Assembly: GCA_964590835.1 (NCBI GenBank)
Contig: CAZPYD010000007.1
Span: forward strand, 1 to 29,028
Direction of reading: 5' to 3'
Origin: CAZPYD01 sp964590835
GTDB taxonomy: Bacteria > Patescibacteriota > Minisyncoccia > JAHISW01 > Tagabacteraceae
DNA: 29,028 bases
The notes under the pieces were generated by a model. The model was not told where the DNA came from. It made no database searches and was given only the letters and a program-made list of their open reading frames with translations. Made by a program: the position numbers and the translations under genes. Shown piece by piece: positions 20,662-27,816 of the stretch (its first letter is position 1; each line of letters opens with the position of its first letter).

Positions 20662-20923
20662 AAGCCTTTTTCTCTAAATTTTAATATCTGTATTATTATT
20701 TTACATTTAAATCAAAGAAACTACAAAAATAACTACCCCAACCCCAAAAACTCCCTTTTCTCTCTTTGCATCCAAGAATAGAAAATTATAGTCGCTCCAC
20801 TTACAAAAAATCCATATCTCGCCATGCGAGGCTCACACAGGATGAATTTTTCTATTCCACTCCTTAATTTTCTAATTCTTTCCGCAGAGTTCGAAAATGG
20901 AGTTTCTGAGCTCGGGGTACAGG

Positions 20924-20966
20924 AAATCCTCCCCCAAATAAAAATTTTTGATTTGGGGAGGGGTTT
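20924..20966. repeat. hairpin containing the 28-nt repeat, copy 2
   Basis: AAATCCTCCCCCAAAT (20924-20939) pairs 13/16 with ATTTGGGGAGGGGTTT (20951-20966) around AAAAATTTTTG. Bases 20940-20967 are identical to 34-61. The C/G-rich stem stands out in this A+T-rich DNA. Confidence 0.7.
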
Positions 20967-20997
20967 AGACTTTATTTTTAACCCAAACCCAGTACTT

Positions 20998-21049
20998 GCC
21001 CGGTAGTACAATTTTAAATTAAACAATTTGAAATCAAATTCTACTGGGC
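20998..21049. repeat. compact inverted repeat with CCCAGTAG ends, upstream of lepB
   Basis: GCCCGGTAGTACAATTT (20998-21014) and AAATTCTACTGGGC (21036-21049) are inverted copies of the ends of the recA-leader element (5863-6000), here only about 20 bases apart. It abuts the lepB -35 box. Confidence 0.6.
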
Positions 21050-21078
21050 TTGCAAAAAGCCATTTTTTGTAATATAAT
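21050..21078 (+). promoter_or_regulatory. lepB promoter
   Basis: TTGCAA (21050-21055), 17-base spacer, TATAAT (21073-21078). Start of transcription near 21085 leaves a leader of about 16 bases. Because the first in-frame Met codon (21050) overlaps the -35, this promoter decides for the start codon at 21101. Confidence 0.75.
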
Positions 21079-21100
21079 GGGCGTATTATTAAACACAAAT

Positions 21101-21703
21101 ATGGAAGAAGAAAAAGTACAAAAAGAGCAGGAAAAGCCTATCTATCCGACAGGCAAGCCTACAAATTCCTCAGATTTAACCTTAAAACAGTCGATTTGGG
21201 AGTTTGTAAAATTTATGATAATAGCGGCTGTAATAGTCGTGCCTATTCGCCTTTGGATAGCTCAGCCTTTTATTGTTAGCGGCGCCTCTATGTCTCCCAA
21301 CTTTGAAAACGGCGAATACCTAATAGTAGACGAATTTTCTTACCATTTTCGCGAACCAGAACGTGGCGAAGTAGTAATATTCCGCTACCCCGAAGATCCC
21401 TCTAAATTTTTTATAAAAAGAATAATCGGCCTACCCAACGAAAAAATAGAAATAACAGACAACGAGATTCATATTTATAACGACGAATACCCAAAAGGTA
21501 TGACTATCAACGAATCATATTTAAAGAGTGCATACACAGCAAACACCATATCTACCCTTAAAAACAATGAATATTTTGTTTTGGGAGACAACAGACAACG
21601 AAGCTCCGATTCAAGAATATGGGGCGCCCTACCCGAAGATAATATTATCGGAAGAGCATGGATAAGACTTTGGCCACTTAACAAAATGTCTATTTCGTTC
21701 TAA
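21101..21703 (+). CDS. lepB: signal peptidase I
   Basis: 200 residues with one TM anchor (about 34-53). Box B is SGASMSP with nucleophile Ser63; box D RYPEDPSKFFIKRIIGLP with general base Lys106; box E GDNRQRSSDSR. This S26A protease removes signal peptides from exported proteins, such as the protease and pilins here. The N-terminal ~30 residues are polar and cytosolic. Start chosen from the promoter position. Probably first in a long run leading to hisS and ftsZ, although a 144-base gap follows it in which I see no terminator or gene. Confidence 0.93.
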   Translation: MEEEKVQKEQEKPIYPTGKPTNSSDLTLKQSIWEFVKFMIIAAVIVVPIRLWIAQPFIVSGASMSPNFENGEYLIVDEFSYHFREPERGEVVIFRYPEDPSKFFIKRIIGLPNEKIEITDNEIHIYNDEYPKGMTINESYLKSAYTANTISTLKNNEYFVLGDNRQRSSDSRIWGALPEDNIIGRAWIRLWPLNKMSISF

Positions 21704-21847
21704 TTTTATACCTACCCTTAATTAAACAATTAAAAGATTTTGACCAGAACCAAATTAAATCCAAAGACAAAATAAACAAATTTAAAAAATAACCATTCCT
21801 TACACAAAATATTATTAAATTAAGTAGTGGAGATTAATTTTGAAACC

Positions 21848-23182
21848 ATGATAAGAAAAAAACCCAAAGAAAATAACCAAGAACAAGAAGAAGAAAAAAT
21901 CAATAAAAAACCCAAAATCACAAAAGCAAGGGGGATGAAAGATGTTCTTACCGAAGAATACGTGTTAAGGGATAATTTTATTAAAAAAGCAAAAGCAATT
22001 GCTGAATTTTATGGTTTCAAACCAATCCAAACTCCACACATTGAAAAAGTAGAACTTTTTACATCAGCACTCGGAGAGGCAACCGATATTGTAGAAAAGC
22101 AAATGTATGGTCTAAAAATACGAGGAAAAAACAAACTAGTTCTAAGACCCGAAGGGACAGCCCCTGTAGTAAGAGCCTATGTTGAAAACGGTATGCACAC
22201 CAAGCCTCAACCGGTAATGCTTTTTTATACCGGATCATTTTTTAGACATGAAAAACCTCAAAAAGGAAGAAGTCGTGAATTTCAACAACTTGGTTTTGAA
22301 ATCCTGGGAACAGACGATACTATAAATGATGCACTAATAATAAAAACACTATCCGCCATACTTGAAGAAGCTGCCGGACTAAAAATATCTCTCTACTTAA
22401 ACTCAATGGGTTGCCAGGAGTGTCGCCCAAAATATAAAAAAGAACTTAAAAGTTATTACAGTAAAAAAACAAGAAATCTTTGTAAAAATTGCATTAGAAG
22501 ACTAAAAGTAAATCCACTAAGACTATTAGACTGTAAAGAAGAAAAATGTGAAAAAATAAAAGAAGATGCGCCACAAATTATAAACTTCCTTTGCTCTGAC
22601 TGCACAAAACACCTAAAAGAACTTTTAGAAATTCTTGATGCATCAGATATATCTTATTACCTGGACCATCACCTAGTAAGAGGATTGGATTATTATTCAC
22701 AAACAGTATTTGAATTTTTTGTAGAAGAAAAAAATAAAGAAAACGAAGCACCAAAAAAGACTTTGGCTCTAGGTGGAGGTGGTCGCTACAACTCACTTGC
22801 TGAAATGATAACCGGCAGAGATATTCCAGCAATAGGCGCAGCACTAGGCGTTGATAGAATAGTAAAATTAATAACCAAAAAGAAAAAAACTAAAAAAATA
22901 CCAAAAGTATTCTTTATACAACTAGGGTCTGAAGCAAAAAGAAAAAGCTTAAAAATATTAGAGGCCTTAAGAAAATCAAAAATCTTAACCAAACACTCTC
23001 TGACAAAAAACAGCCTCAAAAGCCAGCTTAAAATAGCATCAAAGCTAGAAGCACCTTACGCCTTAATTTTTGGACAAAAAGAAGCACTTGAAGATAATAT
23101 TATAGTAAGAAATATGGAAACAGCATCGCAAGAAATCATTCCAACAGAAAAACTGATTGATTATTTAAAGAAGAAGTTGTAA
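21848..23182 (+). CDS. hisS: histidyl-tRNA synthetase
   Basis: 444 residues, class II synthetase charging tRNA-His. Seen: RGMKDVL at the start of the core, motif 2 (FYTGSFFRHEKPQKGRSREF, then QQLGFEILG), the HisA signature LVRGLDYYSQTVFEF and motif 3 (AIGAALGVDRI). The insertion carries Cys pairs CQEC, CKNC and CSDC plus DCKEEKC, which may bind zinc. A C-terminal anticodon-binding domain follows. An upstream GTG (21827) keeps the frame open for 7 more residues; the ATG at 21848 is preferred. The N-terminal ~30 residues are charged and disordered. HIT follows 19 bases on. Confidence 0.95.
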   Translation: MIRKKPKENNQEQEEEKINKKPKITKARGMKDVLTEEYVLRDNFIKKAKAIAEFYGFKPIQTPHIEKVELFTSALGEATDIVEKQMYGLKIRGKNKLVLRPEGTAPVVRAYVENGMHTKPQPVMLFYTGSFFRHEKPQKGRSREFQQLGFEILGTDDTINDALIIKTLSAILEEAAGLKISLYLNSMGCQECRPKYKKELKSYYSKKTRNLCKNCIRRLKVNPLRLLDCKEEKCEKIKEDAPQIINFLCSDCTKHLKELLEILDASDISYYLDHHLVRGLDYYSQTVFEFFVEEKNKENEAPKKTLALGGGGRYNSLAEMITGRDIPAIGAALGVDRIVKLITKKKKTKKIPKVFFIQLGSEAKRKSLKILEALRKSKILTKHSLTKNSLKSQLKIASKLEAPYALIFGQKEALEDNIIVRNMETASQEIIPTEKLIDYLKKKL

Positions 23183-23201
23183 TATCATATAAATAAACAA
23201 A

Positions 23202-23558
23202 ATGGATTGTATATTTTGCAAAATAGCGAACAAAGAAACACCAACAGAAATAATTTATGAAGACGAACTAGTTGTTGCCTTTAAAGACCTACACCCTATT
23301 ACACCGGTACATGTACTAATAATCCCTAAAAAACATATACCAACAATAGACGACTTGGAAGATGAAGACGAACAACTGGCAGGCAAAATGATAATAGCAG
23401 CTAAAAAAATCGCGAAAGATTTAAATATTTCAGAAAAAGGTTACAAACTTTTATTTAGAGTTAAAAACCATGGAGGCCAAGAAATAGACCATGTTCATCT
23501 TCATTTATTAGGCGGCGCGCGATTGTCAGAAGGTATTCGCCCCATTACAAATTCATAA
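23202..23558 (+). CDS. HIT-family nucleotide hydrolase (HinT-like)
   Basis: 118 residues. The histidine triad is HVHLHLL (His97, His99, His101). CIFCKIANKETP at the start is typical, with Cys3 and Cys6 as part of a zinc site in many HinT proteins. The enzyme hydrolyses adenosine phosphoramidates or acyl-AMPs, plausibly clearing aminoacyl-adenylates, which fits its place beside hisS. Its last two residues and stop codon are written by a TTCATAATTC word tract. Confidence 0.93.
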   Translation: MDCIFCKIANKETPTEIIYEDELVVAFKDLHPITPVHVLIIPKKHIPTIDDLEDEDEQLAGKMIIAAKKIAKDLNISEKGYKLLFRVKNHGGQEIDHVHLHLLGGARLSEGIRPITNS

Positions 23559-23586
23559 TTCATTATTCATAATTCTTAATTCATAA
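23551..23586. repeat. ATTCATAATTC word tract
   Basis: ATTCATAATTCATTATTC followed by ATAATTCTTAATTCATAA runs from the end of the HIT gene to 11 bases before rpsU. It uses the same word as 13010-13040. Confidence 0.65.
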
Positions 23587-23596
23587 AAAATAAATC

Positions 23597-23827
23597 ATGA
23601 TTCAAGTAACAAAAAAGAAAAAAGAAAGCACATTAAGTCTTTTAAAAAGATTTACTAGAAAAACCAGACAATCTGGTATTCTTATGCGTTTTAAAAAAAA
23701 TAGATTCACAGAAAGACCTAAATCAGCTTTGTCTAAAAAAAGAGAGGCACTTAACAAAATCAAAAAAAGAGCGGAAATAAACAAACTCTATAAAATGGGT
23801 AAGATTAATCACTACGCTAAAAAATAA
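23597..23827 (+). CDS. rpsU: small ribosomal subunit protein bS21
   Basis: 76 residues, very basic. ESTLSLLKRFTRKTRQSGIL matches the bS21 core, followed by a helical Lys/Arg tail (RPKSALSKKREALNKIKKRA). bS21 sits near the anti-SD end of 16S rRNA and affects initiation. It is directly followed by yqeY (8-base gap), the order found in many bacteria. Confidence 0.9.
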   Translation: MIQVTKKKKESTLSLLKRFTRKTRQSGILMRFKKNRFTERPKSALSKKREALNKIKKRAEINKLYKMGKINHYAKK

Positions 23828-23835
23828 TCATAAAG

Positions 23836-24300
23836 ATGGCTGCTCTTAAACAAACAATTCGAGACGATTTAAAAGAATCTCTAAAACAAAAAGACGAGCT
23901 AAAAACTATGGTTCTTAAAATGATCGTATCTTCTATAAACAACAAAGAAATAGAACTAAAAAAGAAAGAGGAGGGTCTTAGCGACGAAGAGATCCGAAAA
24001 GTTATAAAATCTGAAGCTAAAAAAAGAACTGATGCAATAGAAGCCTATACAAAAGCAAATAGACAAGATTTATCAGAAAAAGAAGAGAAAGAACTCACCA
24101 TAATTAAAAAATATCTACCAGAAGAACTATCTAACGAAGAAATAGAAAAAATTGTAAAAGAAACAATAAAAGAAACTGGCGCAAAATCAATGCAAGATTT
24201 TGGTAAAATAATGAAAGAAGCGATGATGAAAACAAAAGGGCAAGCTGATGGAAATAGAGTGTCTAAAATAGTTAAAGAATTATTATCTCAAAACACATAA
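23836..24300 (+). CDS. yqeY: YqeY/GatB-like protein
   Basis: 154 residues, a full-length YqeY: an N-terminal helical part (LKMIVSSINNKEIELKKKEE, SEAKKRTDAIEAYTKANRQD) and a C-terminal part like the tail of GatB (LPEELSNEEIEKIVKETIKE, then MKEAMMKTKGQADGNRVSKI). The GatB-like tail suggests tRNA binding; the role is unsettled. Often next to rpsU, as here. Confidence 0.92.
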   Translation: MAALKQTIRDDLKESLKQKDELKTMVLKMIVSSINNKEIELKKKEEGLSDEEIRKVIKSEAKKRTDAIEAYTKANRQDLSEKEEKELTIIKKYLPEELSNEEIEKIVKETIKETGAKSMQDFGKIMKEAMMKTKGQADGNRVSKIVKELLSQNT

Positions 24301-24358
24301 CCTGTAACATACAATAGAGAACCAAAAATGTTACATGTTACATGTTACATGTTACATG
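24301..24358. repeat. TGTTACATGTTACATG word tract
   Basis: CCTGTAACATACAATAGAG is followed by near-perfect tandem ATGTTAC words (24328-24358). The tract starts right after the yqeY stop and ends at the ybeY ATG. The words are nearly self-complementary (ACATGT core). Confidence 0.7.
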
Positions 24359-24715
24359 ATCTCCATAACCAACTTAACCAAGCAAACCACCCCTAAAATA
24401 TCCTACAAAAAAATCTCCGACCATATATTAGGCAAAGATTTTGATCTTAGTCTTGTTTTTGCGGGCGACAAAAGAATGAGAACCTTAAACAAAAAGTGGC
24501 GCAAAAAAGACAAAATCGCCAATACTCTCTCGTTCCCCTACTCAAAAAAAGATGGAGAAATTTTTCTAAACATAAACCCTTCAAAAAACCTCAGGACGGG
24601 TTACAAAAATACACTTTATTTGTTTATTCATTCCCTACTCCACCTCAAAGGTTTTAAGCATGGAACTAAAATGGAAGAAGAACAAAATAAATATTTTAAG
24701 AAATTCTCAAAATAA
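24356..24715 (+). CDS. ybeY: endoribonuclease YbeY (rRNA maturation)
   Basis: 119 residues, shorter than E. coli YbeY (155). The zinc motif HSLLHLKGFKH gives His92, His96 and His102. Also typical are MRTLNKKWRKKDKIANTLSF and the short FLNINPSKN strand. YbeY matures 16S rRNA and takes part in ribosome quality control. The frame opens 7 residues earlier within word-tract DNA (MLHVTCY); the ATG at 24356 starts ISITNLTKQ, the usual first strand. The family's extra acidic loop is trimmed. Confidence 0.9.
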   Translation: MISITNLTKQTTPKISYKKISDHILGKDFDLSLVFAGDKRMRTLNKKWRKKDKIANTLSFPYSKKDGEIFLNINPSKNLRTGYKNTLYLFIHSLLHLKGFKHGTKMEEEQNKYFKKFSK

Positions 24716-24717
24716 AG

Positions 24718-24723
24718 TATAAT
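24718..24723 (+). promoter_or_regulatory. ftsA -10 box, possibly leaderless
   Basis: TATAAT ends 6 bases before the ftsA ATG (24730), in the 14-base gap after ybeY. The -35 position has only TTTAAG, so strength is uncertain; it would give a leaderless ftsA mRNA separate from the upstream operon. Confidence 0.4.
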
Positions 24724-24729
24724 AAAGGT

Positions 24730-25920
24730 ATGGCATCTCATAAAATTACAATGGGAATAGATGTTGGTAGCACCTCTGTTAAAACAATAATTACCGGAAA
24801 AGAAAAAAACCAAAAAACTCCTGTTATTTTAGGTACAGGAGCTAGTCCCAGCTATGGCTTAAGAAAAGGAATAATAGTAAACCCAGAAGATGTTGCCAAC
24901 ACTATTAAAAAATCTGTCAAACTAGCCTCAGAAAAATTAGACACAAAACCAAAACGAGCATTTGTCTCTATTGGTGGAACTGGTATAAAAGCTTTAAAGG
25001 CTACCGGTTCTGTGGTTATATCAAGAGCAGACCAAGAAATAAGCAAAGAAGACTTAAAAAGAGCTATTAATCAAAGTGAATCTCAACTAAAAAGAAACTC
25101 CTCCTCTTACTTTCTAAACAGAGAGATTATTCATTTTTTTCCAATCTCTTATAAAATAGATGACGATCCTGTTATTGGAAATCCAGTTGGAATGAAAGGT
25201 GAAAAACTAGAAGTGGAAACTCTTTTTATAACCAGCCTCTCCCACCATCTAAACAACCTAATAAAAAGTGTAGAAATGGCTGGAATTACACCAGAAAATG
25301 TAGTCGCAGATTCTTTGGCAATGAGTAAGGCTCTTTTAACCAAAAAAGAAAAAGAGGTTGGATGTCTTGTTGCTAATATCGGTGGAGATACATCTTCAAT
25401 TATTGTTTTTGAAGAAGGCAATCCAATCTCTCTTGAAATTTTTCCTATTGGTTCAAATCATATCACATATGATATTGCCCAAGGGTTCCAACTTCTTTTA
25501 GATGAAGCTGACCAATTAAAATTTTCTTACAGTAACGATACTACTATCAAAAGAAAACTTAATCCCATAATAATACCTCGATTAAATGATATCTTTGATT
25601 TAATAGATGTTCACCTAAATAAAATTAAACGCTCAAGACTTTTACCAGCTGGGGCCATAATCACTGGAGGTGGAGCAAACCTTGCCGGAATAAACGAAAT
25701 TGCAAAAGATCAACTTAAAATACCTGTTCAATCAAATCAAATATCTTTTGGTGAGGACCAAAAAAATAATATAATAAATGATCCTTCTTGGTCAGTGGCT
25801 ATCGGACTATGCTGTTCAGCTATAAAGGAGGAAAACAACAACCTAATCGCAAATACATCAGCTGTTGGTAAAAAGGCCAAACAAATACTTTGGCATTGTG
25901 TAAAAAACTTTTTACCATAA
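24730..25920 (+). CDS. ftsA: cell division protein FtsA
   Basis: 396 residues, actin-fold ATPase that tethers FtsZ to the membrane. Phosphate 1 motif GIDVGSTSVKTII (9-21); FtsA-specific SHUT-like 1C region with GGTGIKALKATGSVVISRAD; phosphate 2 VANIGGDTSSIIVFEEG; adenosine motif AGAIITGGGANLAGI. The C-terminal amphipathic helix KKAKQILWHCVKNFLP is the membrane-targeting sequence. ftsZ follows after 107 bases. Confidence 0.93.
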   Translation: MASHKITMGIDVGSTSVKTIITGKEKNQKTPVILGTGASPSYGLRKGIIVNPEDVANTIKKSVKLASEKLDTKPKRAFVSIGGTGIKALKATGSVVISRADQEISKEDLKRAINQSESQLKRNSSSYFLNREIIHFFPISYKIDDDPVIGNPVGMKGEKLEVETLFITSLSHHLNNLIKSVEMAGITPENVVADSLAMSKALLTKKEKEVGCLVANIGGDTSSIIVFEEGNPISLEIFPIGSNHITYDIAQGFQLLLDEADQLKFSYSNDTTIKRKLNPIIIPRLNDIFDLIDVHLNKIKRSRLLPAGAIITGGGANLAGINEIAKDQLKIPVQSNQISFGEDQKNNIINDPSWSVAIGLCCSAIKEENNNLIANTSAVGKKAKQILWHCVKNFLP

Positions 25921-25966
25921 TAATAATTTGACTTTATTAAAATTTATCTGCGATGTTTGAAATAGG

Positions 25967-25995
25967 TTGACAATAAACCCATTTTTTTTTAATTT
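25967..25995 (+). promoter_or_regulatory. possible ftsZ promoter
   Basis: A perfect TTGACA (25967-25972) lies in the ftsA-ftsZ gap, but the hexamer at 17 bases (TAATTT, 25990-25995) is weak. It would give a 25-30 base leader without SD. Confidence 0.4.
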
Positions 25996-26027
25996 GTAAA
26001 CATATACGTAATCTATCTAAATAATAT

Positions 26028-27158
26028 ATGGGACAAGTTCAACCTAAAATAGAAGCATTTGCTAGAATTAAAGTAGTAGGTGTTGGTGGCTCCGGATGTA
26101 ACAGCACCGACCATATGATGCGCAACAAAGTAAAAGGTGTTGATTTTATTAGTATCAACACAGACGCCCAAGACTTACATCACAGTTTGTCACCTAAAAA
26201 AATCCACATTGGTAAAAACCTAACTCGTGGCCTTGGAGCAGGAATGAATCCCGATCTAGGTAAGCAAGCTGCCGAAGAAACAAAAGAAGAAATACAAGAA
26301 GCTATAAAAGGTGCTGATATGGTTTTTATAACCAGTGGCTTTGGTGGAGGAACAGGAACAGGAGCAGCTCCTGTTGTAGCCAAAATAGCTAAAGAACAAA
26401 ATGCACTAACCGTAGCAGTCGTAACAAAACCATTCTTGTTTGAAGGTGCTCAACGATCAAAAATAGCAGAAGAAGGTTTAAATGAATTAAAAGAAGCAGT
26501 AGACGCAATGATTGTTATACCAAACGACAGAATAATGGGTGTCATCAAAAAAGATACTAGTTTTATCTCTGCTTTCGCCATGTGCGACGAAGTACTACGA
26601 CAAGCTGTAGAAGGCATTTCTGATTTAATAACACTACCTGGTATAATTAATGTTGACTTTGCTGACGTAAAAGCAGTTATGAAAAATGCCGGCTCAGCTC
26701 TAATGGGAATAGGTACAGCTCAAGGAGAAAAACGCTCCGAAGAAGCTGCCAAGATAGCAATCAATTCTCCCCTACTTGATGTGTCCATAGACGGAGCAAA
26801 GGGTATACTTTTTGCTATTGCTGGCGGTAAAGATATGGCAATGACAGAAATACAAGAAGCAGCTAAAATAATCACTGATGCAGTAGATGAACATGCAAAA
26901 ATTATTTTTGGAGCTTTTTACGATGAACGCCTAAATAAAAATGAAGTAAAAATAACAGTTGTTGCTTCTGGTTTCCCCGAAGAAATACACAACACAAACA
27001 ACAAAAATATTTTTCAAAAAGCAAACCTAAATAATTCCGATAAACTAGAAAAAAACAAAAACAACAAACAACAAAAAGAAACCGATGAAGATAAATCAAA
27101 AAATGACTGGGAAGCAATCCCTGCATTTCTAAGAAGACCTAAAAAAGAAGGAGAATAA
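26028..27158 (+). CDS. ftsZ: cell division protein FtsZ
   Basis: 376 residues, tubulin-like GTPase forming the division ring. Tubulin signature GFGGGTGTG (104-112); N-terminal VVGVGGSGCNSTDHM; T7 catalytic loop NVDFADVK (208-215). A disordered Asn/Lys-rich linker (about 320-360) leads to the C-terminal peptide DWEAIPAFLRRPKK, the site that binds FtsA. No SD. A long terminator shared with clpP follows. Confidence 0.97.
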   Translation: MGQVQPKIEAFARIKVVGVGGSGCNSTDHMMRNKVKGVDFISINTDAQDLHHSLSPKKIHIGKNLTRGLGAGMNPDLGKQAAEETKEEIQEAIKGADMVFITSGFGGGTGTGAAPVVAKIAKEQNALTVAVVTKPFLFEGAQRSKIAEEGLNELKEAVDAMIVIPNDRIMGVIKKDTSFISAFAMCDEVLRQAVEGISDLITLPGIINVDFADVKAVMKNAGSALMGIGTAQGEKRSEEAAKIAINSPLLDVSIDGAKGILFAIAGGKDMAMTEIQEAAKIITDAVDEHAKIIFGAFYDERLNKNEVKITVVASGFPEEIHNTNNKNIFQKANLNNSDKLEKNKNNKQQKETDEDKSKNDWEAIPAFLRRPKKEGE

Positions 27159-27177
27159 AACAAACCTTAAATTCCTT

Positions 27178-27220
27178 AAACTAAAAACTCCAAGACTTTA
27201 AGTCTTGGAGTTTTTAGTTT
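27178..27220. terminator. bidirectional terminator between ftsZ and clpP
   Basis: Perfect 20-base arms (27178-27197 and 27201-27220) around TTA: AAACTAAAAACTCCAAGACT and its complement. T-rich flanks on both strands serve the convergent ftsZ and clpP genes. Confidence 0.9.
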
Positions 27221-27233
27221 AGTTTAAAGTTAT

Positions 27234-27815
27234 TTATTTCTTTGGTTTAATAATTTGATCTATTAAGCCATATTTTTTAGCTTCTTCCGCATCCATAAAA
27301 TAATTACGATCAGTATCTTTTTCAACCTGCTTAAGTTTTTTACCGGTATGATTTGCTAAAATTTGATTTATTTTTTGTTTAAGTTTTAGGATATATTTTG
27401 CTTCTATTTCAATATCAGAAGCCTGCCCTTCTGTACCACCCATAACCTGATGGATCATCACTTCACTATTTGGCAAAGAAAATCTTTTCCCTTTAGCACC
27501 GGAGGCCAAAAGGGTCGCCCCCATAGAAGCCGCCATACCAACACAAATAGTAGAAACATCCGGCTTAATATAATTCATTGTGTCATATATTGCCATCCCT
27601 GCTGTCACAGAGCCGCCTGGAGAATTTATATATAAATGAATATCTTTTTTAGGATCTTGCGATTCTAAAAATAACAACTGTGCAATAACAATATTTGCTA
27701 AAGTATCAGTAATAGGACCACTCACAAACACTATTCTCTCTTTTAGAAGTCGAGAATAAATATCATAAGCCCTTTCACCAAATTGACCTTTTTCGATAAC
27801 TGTAGGTATCAACAT
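27234..27815 (-). CDS. clpP: ATP-dependent Clp protease proteolytic subunit, Asn in the triad
   Basis: 193 residues, normal ClpP length. Ser97 in GMAASMG and His122 in MIHQVMGG are in place, and INSPGGSV forms the oxyanion region. The third triad residue, Asp171 in E. coli (TERDRF), is Asn171 here: DTDRNYFMDAEEA. The same change is known in Listeria ClpP1 (Asn172), which works poorly alone but functions with ClpP2. The protein may therefore need a partner subunit, or have low intrinsic activity. It is cotranscribed with tig (1-base gap), a classic pairing of folding factor and protease. Confidence 0.95.
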   Translation of the reverse strand: MLIPTVIEKGQFGERAYDIYSRLLKERIVFVSGPITDTLANIVIAQLLFLESQDPKKDIHLYINSPGGSVTAGMAIYDTMNYIKPDVSTICVGMAASMGATLLASGAKGKRFSLPNSEVMIHQVMGGTEGQASDIEIEAKYILKLKQKINQILANHTGKKLKQVEKDTDRNYFMDAEEAKKYGLIDQIIKPKK

Positions 27816-27816
27816 A

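Larger units (their letters stand above)
20662..21049. other. noncoding block between pth and lepB
   Basis: About 390 bases with no convincing gene. It contains A+T-rich DNA to 20,730, then a more complex sequence (20,730-20,920) with a CTCGC/GCGAG hairpin at 20818-20830, the GGGGAGGGG hairpin (20924-20966), CCCAGTAC words near 20989 and the inverted repeat at 20998-21049. A minus-strand frame of 121 codons crosses all these repeats and the lepB promoter; I treat it as spurious. The block may be a composite repeat or an unrecognised RNA. Confidence 0.5.

Noticed and set aside
20733..21098. Minus-strand frame of 121 codons between pth and lepB
   Set aside because: It crosses two inverted repeats and the lepB promoter, has no domain I recognise and no start signal; its capacity is explained by repeat DNA.
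21050..21100. Upstream ATG start for lepB (17 extra residues)
   Set aside because: That ATG overlaps the -35 box and lies before the predicted transcription start.
24301..24358. CRISPR-like or regulatory tandem array
   Set aside because: Units are 7-8 bases and contiguous, without unique spacers or cas genes; treated as a word tract.
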